Shown here piece by piece: positions 57,229-64,000 of a DNA stretch of 64,000 nt (within the stretch, counting starts at the first letter, position 1; the number at the start of each line of letters is the position of its first letter). The stretch is taken from the NCBI RefSeq assembly GCF_026965555.1, contig NZ_CP114040.1, positions 9,646,001-9,710,000 of the forward strand, written 5' to 3'. Position numbers and translations under genes: made by a program. The DNA is from Nannocystis punicea (lineage in GTDB: Bacteria; Myxococcota_A; Polyangia; Nannocystales; Nannocystaceae). The notes under the pieces were generated by a model. It ran no database searches. It was given only the letters and a program-made list of their open reading frames with translations, and was not told the DNA's origin.

Positions 57229-58521
57229 CTGCCCCGGCTCGCCCTCGCCGTCCTCCTCGTCGCCGCCTGCGGCCCGTCCACCGCGAACAGCGACAGCGAC
57301 GCGACGACCGGCCACGACCCCACCACCATGGCCGGCACCTCGGGTGATTCGCCCACGCCGACTCCATCGACCACCACCGAGAGCCCCACCCCGACGACCT
57401 CGGGCACCACCGCCTCGGGCCCGCCCTCGCAGTGCGGCCCGCCGTGCGAGCACACCTGGGAGTACGACTCGTTCCTGATCCCCGGGATGGTCGAGTCCGA
57501 CTTCCGCTGCCTGACCCGCGTGCGCGGCGACCTCACCATCCCCGGGAACACCGACCCTGCGATCGTCGCCACCTTGGCGAACCTGACCCGGGTCGACGGC
57601 CGACTCCGGATCTGGGGCACCGACATCCCCGATCTTTCGACCTTCGCCTGCCTGCGCGAGGTCGGCGAGATCGAGCTGATCGACCTCCCGCACGTCGCCG
57701 ATCTCTCGCCGCTGTCCGGGCTGCGCCGGGCGCCCTCGATTCGCCTCCGCAACCTCGGTATCGCCGCACTGCCCACATTCGCGGCCGACTTCGCCGGCAT
57801 CGAACGGCTCGCGCTGGCCAGCAATTCCTCGCTCACCGACATCTCCGAGCTCGCGGTCTGGGGGCTCGCCGGTGACACGCTCGCGCTCGAGCTCCACCGC
57901 ATCCCGCAATTCACCGACCTCGGCCCGCTGGCCGCCCTCCCGCTCGTGGACGCCGCCCGCGTCGACGTCAGCCTGTTCGACCTCCCCGTCCTCGCTTCGA
58001 TCGCCCCGCTCGGCGCCATCACGTCCGGGGAGATCGAGCTCACCACGCTGCCGGAGCTGACCTCCTTGAGCGGCCTCGAGGCGCTCACCTCTGGCAGCCT
58101 GCGGCTCGTCGACCTCCCCGCGCTCACCGACCTCGCGCCCCTCGCCGGACTCCGCGAGGCCGAGACGATCATGATCGACGACGTCCCGCAGCTCACCAGC
58201 CTGATCGGTCTTGGCGCACTCGAGCGCGTCGAACACAGGTTCCAGCTCGGCGCTTGCTCGGCTCCGTCCCTCCCCGGCCTCCACGGCCTCCACGGCCTGG
58301 ATTCGCTGGCCCGCGTCGAGTCGCTGAACTTGCTCGGCCTCACCGGTCTCACCACCCTCGCTGGCGCACCGCTCCTGACCGAGCTCGCTCACCTCGACAT
58401 CGTCGACAGCCCCGCGCTGCCGCAGGCCGCATTCGACGCTTTCCTCGCCCAGCTCACCGCCCCGCCGCTCGCCTGCCTCGCCCCGGAAGGCGCCTGCATC
58501 TGCGTCACCCGCCCGCTCTGA
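57229..58521 (+). CDS. LRR-like lipoprotein, apparently CTG-initiated
   Basis: 430 residues from CTG 57229. This start is inferred: an in-frame TAA lies four codons upstream (57217-57219), the first ATG (57328) is past the signal peptide, and translation from CTG gives (M)PRLALAVLLVAACGPS, a complete lipoprotein signal like that of the paralogue at 51276. After a Thr/Ser/Pro linker and a CGPPC pair come irregular leucine-rich units (LTELADLSPLSGLRRAPSIR-like, LTSLSGLEALTSGSLRLVDL). It ends in a short Cys cluster (CLAPEGACICV). A GTG in another frame or a sequence error upstream are alternative explanations. Surface ligand-binding role inferred. Confidence 0.78.
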   Translation: MPRLALAVLLVAACGPSTANSDSDATTGHDPTTMAGTSGDSPTPTPSTTTESPTPTTSGTTASGPPSQCGPPCEHTWEYDSFLIPGMVESDFRCLTRVRGDLTIPGNTDPAIVATLANLTRVDGRLRIWGTDIPDLSTFACLREVGEIELIDLPHVADLSPLSGLRRAPSIRLRNLGIAALPTFAADFAGIERLALASNSSLTDISELAVWGLAGDTLALELHRIPQFTDLGPLAALPLVDAARVDVSLFDLPVLASIAPLGAITSGEIELTTLPELTSLSGLEALTSGSLRLVDLPALTDLAPLAGLREAETIMIDDVPQLTSLIGLGALERVEHRFQLGACSAPSLPGLHGLHGLDSLARVESLNLLGLTGLTTLAGAPLLTELAHLDIVDSPALPQAAFDAFLAQLTAPPLACLAPEGACICVTRPL

Positions 58522-58670
58522 GGCCGTCGAGCGCCACATTCGCGGCCCCGGTGGGGTCCCGAGCACCCACCCGCGCCCGTCTCCGCAGCTCGCCGCCGCT
58601 CCGCTCCGACGCCCCAAGATATTTGAGCCGTGCCGGCGCCGCGCGGACACTTGACCCTGGGCACCTCCCA

Positions 58671-59306
58671 TTGACCGCGCACGCACGACGCAGCGGCGTT
58701 GCCACGGGCACGCTGCTCTCCACGGCTCGCTTCCTCGAAGAGGACGAGGCCTTTCTGCACGCGCTGCAGAGCGGCCACCGTGGCGCCGCGGCGGCCTTCT
58801 TCGAGCGCCACGCCGATCACGTCGAGCGGGTGCTCGTACGCGTGCTCGGGGTCGATGCGGAGATCCCCGACCTCGTGCAGGAGGTGTTCCTCCGCGCGCT
58901 GCGGGGCATCGGGGACTTTCGCGGTGGACCCGACAAGCTGCGCGGATGGACGACCCGGATCGCCGTGTTCACGGCCCGCGGGTGCATTCGGCGTCGGCGG
59001 GCGCGATGGTGGCTGCGATCGATCGCGCCGGAGGAACTGCCGGAGCCACAGGCCGACGACGCGTCGCCCGAGCTGGCCCACGCGGCCGCGGGGGCGTTGC
59101 GGCTCTTGCATCGGCTGCCCGTCGACGAACGCATCGCGTTCTCGCTGCGGTACCTCGAAGAGATGGAGCTGCGCGAGATCGCGGAGGCCTGCGACACCTC
59201 GCTCGCCACGATCAAGCGCCGACTCGCCCGCGCCCAGGCTCGCATCCAGCGGCTGGCGGCCCGCGACGCCACGTTGAGCTCGTGGCTGCAAGGAGGGGAC
59301 GGATGA
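58671..59306 (+). CDS. ECF RNA polymerase sigma factor
   Basis: 211 residues if started at TTG 58671; the first visible family residues (FLEEDEAFLHALQSGHRGAA) are some 20 codons in, so the exact start is uncertain. Region 2: AEIPDLVQEVFLRALRGIGD, then LRGWTTRIAVFTARGCIRRR. Region 4: LPVDERIAFSLRYLEEMELR, EIAEACDTSLATIKRRLARA. It is first of a coupled set; its TGA overlaps the ATG of the FecR-like gene (ATGA), preceded by AAGGAGG. The stimulus is probably sensed through that partner. Family certain. Confidence 0.9.
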   Translation: MTAHARRSGVATGTLLSTARFLEEDEAFLHALQSGHRGAAAAFFERHADHVERVLVRVLGVDAEIPDLVQEVFLRALRGIGDFRGGPDKLRGWTTRIAVFTARGCIRRRRARWWLRSIAPEELPEPQADDASPELAHAAAGALRLLHRLPVDERIAFSLRYLEEMELREIAEACDTSLATIKRRLARAQARIQRLAARDATLSSWLQGGDG

Positions 59307-60583
59307 CCGATCCAGAGACCCCACTCGAGCGGTTGGGCGTCGCCATGGCGCGGATGCAGGATCACGGGCGCGCGGCGCTGCCGAAGGCCAGGCTCGCCGA
59401 CGTGCTGGCCGCCCTCGATGCACCGCGTCGCTCGAGCCGCCCCTTCCTGGCCGCGTTCATGGCCACCGCGGCCGCGGTCTGTGTGCTCGCGCTGGTGTTG
59501 TTGCGCTTCCGCGAGGACGGATCCGCCGTGGTCGCGGGCGAGCCTGCGGCCGATCCGGTGGCGATGATGGGCGCGTACGTCACCGCACCGGCCGACGAGG
59601 AGCTCGTGATCGAGTTCGCCAGCGGCGGCGAGCTTCGCCTGCATCCCGGGGGGCGCGCACGCGTCGAGCGGGCCGACGCCGACGAGGCGCGTGTCGCCCT
59701 CGTGTCCGGCACGGCGACGGTCACCGTCCCCGTCGATCTCGCGACCCCCTGGCAGGTGAGCGCCGGGCCGTTCACCGTGAGCTGTGCGACGTCCACGTTC
59801 ACGATCGCTTGGCGGCCGGACGAAGCGAGCTTCGAGGTCCAGGTAAAGCAGGGTGGAATCACCGTGCTCGGTCCGATGGCGGGGGAGACCCATGCCCTCG
59901 AGACGGGGCAATCGTTGCGCATGGATCTGCACGACACCGCCGCCGTCCCGACCTCCCAGCCCGCGCCGAGCCCTTCCGTGCCCACCGCCGTGCTCCCCAC
60001 CGTATCCGAGGCTTCGCCGCCCGAGCTCGAACCGCCGCGGCGCACCACTCGGTCGGCCAAGCCCGAGGCCGCCCGATCGACCGCACCGACGCCGACGTCT
60101 CCCCCCGAGGCCGCCGCCGAACCCTCGTGGCAACAGCTCGCGCAGCTCGGCCGCTATCGCGATGCCCTCACCGAGGCCGAACGCATCGGATTTGCCGACC
60201 TCGTGGGCACCTTGCCGGCCGCGGACCTCCTGCGTCTGGCCGACACGGCTCGCTTCGCGCGCAACTCCGGGCGAGCCCAGAAGGCGCTCACCGAGCTGCG
60301 CCGGCGATTTCCCGACGCGCCGGAGGCCGGCACGGCCGGGTACATGCTCGGCCGCATCGCCTTCGATCTCGCGGCCGACTACGATCGCGCCATGCACTGG
60401 TTCTCGACCTACCTCGACGAGCATCCCGAGGGCCCGCTCGCGAAGGAGGCACTCGGGCGCCTGATGGAGTCGCAGGAGCGCGCGGGCCGGGCGAGCGAAG
60501 CGCAGGCGACCGCACGACGATATCTCGCGCGCCATCCCGAGGGTCCACACGCCGATCTCGCGCACCGGCTCGGTGCACCTTGA
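59303..60583 (+). CDS. FecR-like/TPR anti-sigma candidate
   Basis: 426 residues from ATG 59303, overlapping the sigma stop. The N-terminus (about 45 residues) is cytoplasmic, followed by a helix (FLAAFMATAAAVCVLALVLL). Residues about 80-215 form a FecR-type domain (LHPGGRARVERADADEARVA, VSGTATVTVPVDLATPWQVS, FTVSCATSTFTIAW). A Pro/Ser/Thr spacer leads to a helical TPR tail (ADTARFARNSGRAQKALTEL, FDLAADYDRAMHWFSTYLDE). FecR-domain proteins sense and transmit signals to ECF sigma factors. The sigma factor at 3975 carries a comparable helix and TPR-like tail as one chain. Regulation of 58671 by this protein is inferred from coupling. Confidence 0.85.
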   Translation: MTDPETPLERLGVAMARMQDHGRAALPKARLADVLAALDAPRRSSRPFLAAFMATAAAVCVLALVLLRFREDGSAVVAGEPAADPVAMMGAYVTAPADEELVIEFASGGELRLHPGGRARVERADADEARVALVSGTATVTVPVDLATPWQVSAGPFTVSCATSTFTIAWRPDEASFEVQVKQGGITVLGPMAGETHALETGQSLRMDLHDTAAVPTSQPAPSPSVPTAVLPTVSEASPPELEPPRRTTRSAKPEAARSTAPTPTSPPEAAAEPSWQQLAQLGRYRDALTEAERIGFADLVGTLPAADLLRLADTARFARNSGRAQKALTELRRRFPDAPEAGTAGYMLGRIAFDLAADYDRAMHWFSTYLDEHPEGPLAKEALGRLMESQERAGRASEAQATARRYLARHPEGPHADLAHRLGAP

Positions 60584-61584
60584 GCCTGTCGGTGCCGTTC
60601 GCCACCTTCGCGCTCGTCGCATCGCTGCTGGGCACCGGGCCCGCGCCGGGCGGTGCAAGCGATCGCATCGCGGTGGTCGGCGATGCCGACGACGAGGCGA
60701 TCGTCCGTCAGCTTCGCGCCGAGCTGTCCGCCCTCGGTTTCGAGGTGCTGGCCCCGGAGGCCCCCGCGGAGGGCGACGAGCTCTGGGCCGACGACCTCGG
60801 AGCTGTCGCCGCGATCCGAGTGGTCGAGCACGAGGCGCTCGAGATCCACATCGCCGATCGTGTCGCCGGCAAGTCGGTGCGCCACCGCGTAGCGATCCCA
60901 CAGCCGCATACGGAGGAGGACGCCCGCATCGTGGCCATGCGTGCGATCGAGCTCTTGCGGGCCAGCCTGCGCGAGCCGCAAGAGGCGCCCGTGGTCAGTC
61001 CGCCTCCTCCCAGGCCATCCCCGCCCTCCACGCCATCCACGCCATCGCCGCCACGCCCCGCGGCCCCGCGCTTCTTCATCCATCTCGCTCCGGCGGTGGC
61101 CGGTAGCCCCGGCGGCCTCGGCCCGTCGCTTCATGCCCTGCTCGGGCTGCGCTGGATGCCGCATCGGCACCTGGGGCTCGCGATCCAGGCCCTCGCACCG
61201 ACCGTGGGCACCGTGGCGAGCGGCCCCGAGGGCACCGCGCGGATCCACACCGCGCTCGTGCTCGCCGGGTTGCACGTGTCGTTCGTGCGCTCGAGCGCAC
61301 GCTGGCAACCCGACGCAGGTGTTGGGATCGGTCCCGCCTTCCTGCGCATGCGAGGCTCGGCCGCACCGGCGTACGGCGACGCCACCGAGGTGGTGGCGTC
61401 CGCCGCGTTCGCGGCCCGGTTCGGTCTGGCCGTCGCGGTGCACCCGCGCGTTCGTCTCCGGCTCGACGGCCACATCGGGGCGCTCGTGCCTCGACCGCTC
61501 GTGCGCTTCGCCGGTCGCACGGTTGCAGACTGGGGGCGACCCTTCGGCATCGGTGCCCTGGGAGTCGAGATCGTGCTCCCGTGA
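60580..61584 (+). CDS. Probable outer-membrane beta-barrel protein of the sigma operon
   Basis: 334 residues from TTG 60580, which overlaps the preceding TGA (TTGA) and gives a signal-peptide-like LSLSVPFATFALVASLLG. A small alpha/beta domain covers about 25-130 (SDRIAVVGDADDEAIVRQLR, AELSALGFEVLAP). A Pro-rich hinge (PPPPRPSPPSTPSTPSPP) leads to about 190 residues of alternating strands (PRFFIHLAPAVAGSPGGLGP, LVLAGLHVSFV, PAFLRMRGSAAPAYGDAT) ending LGVEIVLP, suggesting a barrel. The gene at 5115 has the same plan beside another ECF sigma. Likely the outer-membrane part of a surface-signalling set. Confidence 0.72.
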   Translation: MSLSVPFATFALVASLLGTGPAPGGASDRIAVVGDADDEAIVRQLRAELSALGFEVLAPEAPAEGDELWADDLGAVAAIRVVEHEALEIHIADRVAGKSVRHRVAIPQPHTEEDARIVAMRAIELLRASLREPQEAPVVSPPPPRPSPPSTPSTPSPPRPAAPRFFIHLAPAVAGSPGGLGPSLHALLGLRWMPHRHLGLAIQALAPTVGTVASGPEGTARIHTALVLAGLHVSFVRSSARWQPDAGVGIGPAFLRMRGSAAPAYGDATEVVASAAFAARFGLAVAVHPRVRLRLDGHIGALVPRPLVRFAGRTVADWGRPFGIGALGVEIVLP

Positions 61585-61645
61585 TCGCGTGATTGTTGAG
61601 CCGTGATGGGCCGGTCGGGACACTTCACGGTCCGGAGGAGTTGAC

Positions 61646-63775
61646 GTGCGTCCCACCATTCTTTTGCTGATCGGTTCCGCTCTCGCGTGCCAGGCTTCGA
61701 GCGCAGGTGATCCCATCATTACCGGTGACGGCTCCACGACCGGAGATACAAACACGACGGAAGCTACGGGCGCGACCGGGCCCGACGACGGTGACACGAG
61801 CCCGACGGGGTCCGGGCCCGACGACGGTGGCACGAGCGTGGGCGGCACGGACGGCGAGCCGGTGGACTGCGAGGCCCTCACCTGCCAGTCCTGGTGCGAC
61901 GAGGCCACGTGGGGCGGACCCATCCCCACGGCCGAGACCGACGTCGTCGTGCCCGACGGCAAGGTCGTCCTGCTCGACTGCGACGCCGAGGCGAAGACCT
62001 TGACCATCGAATCGGGCGGCGCCGTCAAGGCCTCGCGATCGACCTCGTCGAGCTTGACCGTGCACGGCAACGTGATCGTGTGGGGCCGGCTCGATCTCGG
62101 CACGGAGGACGACCGGCTTCCGGCCGACGTCGTGTCCGAGCTCGTGTTCGCCGGCATGCACGACGACGACTACGTCGGCACCCCGAGCACGGTGTTCGGG
62201 GGCGAGGAGTTCACGCCGCCCGTCAACACGCCGCTCGAGATCCTCGCCACGGACGTGGGCCTGTGGGTGATGGGGCGTGGGGTGTTCTCTGCGGCCGGCG
62301 CCCTCAAGCAGTCCTGGTCGAAGCTGACCGACGGCACCGCGCCGGGCGATCCGACCCTGTCGGTGGAGGATGCCACGGGATGGCAGCCCGGCGATCGCGT
62401 GCTGCTGACGCCGACGACCGTGATCGCCGAGGCCGACTTCGCCGACCAGTTCGACGAGGCCACGATCGCGTCGGTGAACGGCACCGAGGTGACCCTGGCG
62501 AGCGCGACCGCCTTCGAGCACGCGGGCTGCGCGGATTGTGTGCGCCGCGGCGAGGCGGCCAACCTCACGCGCAACGTCGTCGTGCGTTCGTTCGACGCCT
62601 CCGCCCACGCCCACGTGATCGTCGGGGAGGAGGGCGTCGCGCAGCTGGACAGCGTCGAGCTGCGCTGGCTCGGACCGCTTCGCGACTGCACCGCTGCCGA
62701 CGAGCCGGCCCGCAGGTCGCCGCTGCGGTTCCATCAGCAGGCGGATGCCTCGGGGACCTCGTTCGTGCGGCACACCGCGATCTGGGCCAGCGGCAAGGAC
62801 GGCATCGCCATCGAGCACAGCAACGGCATCGAGGTGACCGACGTCGTCGTCTACGACACGCAGGAGACCGCCGTGGCCCGCACCTACGACAACAGCGCCT
62901 GCGGCCTGCGCTGCACCGAGCGCGAGAAGTTCGAGCCGCGCGACAACGACCTGACCCACGTGCTCGCCGCGCGGGTGGCCGTACCGAACCGCGTCGAGGG
63001 TTGTGCTGCGATCGGCGGAGCCATCGCGATGTTCGCCGGCGGCGGAGACACGCTGGACTGCGTCGTCACCGGCACTGCCTACAACTATGGCACTTTCGGC
63101 AACGTGGCCGCGTTCCACTGGTCGGAGATCGGCTCCGGCATGGATCCGGCCGACCGCTTCGAAGGCGTCGTCGCGCACAACAATGCCGGCAACGGCATCT
63201 CGAACTGGCAAAACAACACGCAAAACGACACGCCCTACACCGCCAGCGCGTGGTCGAACGGAGCCTACGGCATCCTCCACGGGGCCTACGGCAACAGCAT
63301 CTCGTACCAGGATCTCGTCGCGATCGACAATGCCGAGCTCGGGTTCGGCATCAAGGGCATCAACCAGGAGGACGTCCCGCGCATCGATGGCGCGACGATG
63401 GACAACGTCGGGGTCGTCGATTACACGTTCGTGCCCGAGTCGGCGCTCGTTCTCCGCGACGTGACCTTCACCGGCGAGCGCTCGCCCGCGTTCACGCAGA
63501 TCCACGACGAGTGCAGCGGCGGCGACGAGACGGACCCCCAGGACGGCGAGTGCATCTTCGCCTGGCTGCTCATCGAGAACCCGGTGTTCCCGACCGGCGT
63601 CGTCCCGTTCGACTTCGGCTGGCACCAGAACCTGAACACCGTGTGGGAAGTGCGTGGATTCTCCCACCCCGACTATCCGGAATTGCCGGCGAACTTCGAC
63701 CTGTATCGCGCGGACAACATGGTCGCGGGGGGCAGCTACCACGCGGACTTCGACGCCTGGCTGGTGCCGCAATGA
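61646..63775 (+). CDS. G8-domain beta-helix lipoprotein (CEMIP-like)
   Basis: 709 residues from GTG 61646, five bases after GGAGGAG. The signal peptide MRPTILLLIGSALAC gives a lipobox; a Thr/Gly/Asp linker of about 55 residues follows. Residues about 85-260 match a G8 domain: CDEATWGGPIPTAETDVVVP, DGKVVLLDC, HGNVIVWGRLDL, with conserved Gly and paired strands. A right-handed parallel beta-helix follows (FVRHTAIWASGKDGIAIEHS, NGIEVTDVVVYDTQETAVAR, NAGNGISNW). G8 plus beta-helix occurs in eukaryotic CEMIP/TMEM2 hyaluronan-degrading proteins and in bacterial surface proteins. Polysaccharide binding or cleavage is inferred. The next lipoprotein overlaps its stop. Confidence 0.85.
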   Translation: MRPTILLLIGSALACQASSAGDPIITGDGSTTGDTNTTEATGATGPDDGDTSPTGSGPDDGGTSVGGTDGEPVDCEALTCQSWCDEATWGGPIPTAETDVVVPDGKVVLLDCDAEAKTLTIESGGAVKASRSTSSSLTVHGNVIVWGRLDLGTEDDRLPADVVSELVFAGMHDDDYVGTPSTVFGGEEFTPPVNTPLEILATDVGLWVMGRGVFSAAGALKQSWSKLTDGTAPGDPTLSVEDATGWQPGDRVLLTPTTVIAEADFADQFDEATIASVNGTEVTLASATAFEHAGCADCVRRGEAANLTRNVVVRSFDASAHAHVIVGEEGVAQLDSVELRWLGPLRDCTAADEPARRSPLRFHQQADASGTSFVRHTAIWASGKDGIAIEHSNGIEVTDVVVYDTQETAVARTYDNSACGLRCTEREKFEPRDNDLTHVLAARVAVPNRVEGCAAIGGAIAMFAGGGDTLDCVVTGTAYNYGTFGNVAAFHWSEIGSGMDPADRFEGVVAHNNAGNGISNWQNNTQNDTPYTASAWSNGAYGILHGAYGNSISYQDLVAIDNAELGFGIKGINQEDVPRIDGATMDNVGVVDYTFVPESALVLRDVTFTGERSPAFTQIHDECSGGDETDPQDGECIFAWLLIENPVFPTGVVPFDFGWHQNLNTVWEVRGFSHPDYPELPANFDLYRADNMVAGGSYHADFDAWLVPQ

Positions 63776-64000
63776 GACGCACGGTCTGGATGCTCGCGTT
63801 GCCGTGGATCCTGGGCTGCACCGCGGGATCCGACGACGAGCTGCAGGCGCCGCTGGTCCTGCCGCTCGAGGTCCTCGGCCCGGCCGGTACGGAGCGGATC
63901 GCCGACCTGTGGCTCGACGAGACCCAGCTCGCGGCGGCCGACTCCGCCGCGCTCGTGCTCACCTTGCACAACGTCGTGGCGCCCGGGTCGGCGGAGCTGG
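63772..64000 (+). CDS. Lipoprotein, C-terminal part outside window
   Basis: Starts at ATG 63772, overlapping the stop of the G8 gene (ATGA), and runs to the edge. The first 76 residues contain a signal peptide MRRTVWMLALPWILGC and a strand-rich segment (LVLPLEVLGPAGTERIADLW, ADSAALVLTLHNVVAPGSAE) that looks like the start of a beta-sandwich. It is translationally coupled to the G8 lipoprotein and probably forms a surface unit with it. Family not recognised from this part. Confidence 0.78.
   Translation, partial: MRRTVWMLALPWILGCTAGSDDELQAPLVLPLEVLGPAGTERIADLWLDETQLAAADSAALVLTLHNVVAPGSAEL

Noticed and set aside
56262..58355. A 697-codon minus-strand frame
   Set aside because: It is antisense to two lipoprotein genes that have signal peptides and linkers.

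Overview
The window is high-GC, gene-dense DNA of a myxobacterium, most likely a relative of Nannocystis (Nannocystaceae, Myxococcota). The basis is the family content: about twenty predicted lipoproteins with Thr/Ser/Gly/Glu-rich linkers behind a lipobox, three Hanks-type Ser/Thr kinases, three ECF sigma factors, an IgGFc-binding-type lipoprotein, a DUF4215-type Cys repeat, a probable MYXO-CTERM tail and a G8-domain lipoprotein. The species is an inference. No tRNA, rRNA, CRISPR array, insertion sequence or prophage was recognised.

Layout. 1-6.4 kb: lipoproteins and a minus-strand run of beta-barrel-like gene, ECF sigma factor with a membrane-spanning C-terminal extension, and lipoprotein; a short element recurs before three start codons. 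6.7-16.6 kb: a HExxH zinc-peptidase-like lipoprotein, an IgGFc-binding lipoprotein, an ECF sigma factor, Cys-rich and TPR lipoproteins, and a decayed copy of one of them. 17-25.8 kb: a small Cys-rich secreted protein, a methyltransferase/LysR divergent pair, and lipoproteins with beta-propeller or Sel1-like folds, one broken by frameshifts. 25.9-28.2 kb: an aldo/keto reductase, TetR regulator and VOC protein operon with two palindromes upstream. 31.0-32.3 kb: a 66-residue Cys-tailed peptide next to a radical SAM/SPASM-like enzyme, read as an unassigned RiPP locus. 32.4-42.6 kb: kinases, a kinase relic, a TonB/AgmX-like protein, an IHF/HU protein, DUF1918, a winged-helix protein and a TPR protein.

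43.0-45.6 kb holds the strongest candidate for an undescribed system: a class II terpene cyclase followed by a protein resembling Mycobacterium tuberculosis Rv3378c (tuberculosinol synthase). This is the same pairing as Rv3377c-Rv3378c. Next come a ten-repeat tectonin-like lectin (45.8-47.0 kb), a kinase-TPR protein and an FHA protein (47.2-50.9 kb), and two LRR-like lipoproteins flanking a probable MYXO-CTERM protein (51.3-58.5 kb). The last block, 58.7-64.0 kb, is a translationally coupled operon of ECF sigma factor, FecR-like/TPR anti-sigma candidate and beta-barrel candidate, followed by a G8 beta-helix lipoprotein and a further lipoprotein.

The window appears devoted to cell-surface display, membrane signalling and small specialised-metabolite loci. 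Several reading frames are broken by what look like single lost bases in short G or C runs. These may be genuine pseudogenes or residual sequencing errors, so the affected entries should be read with both possibilities in mind.
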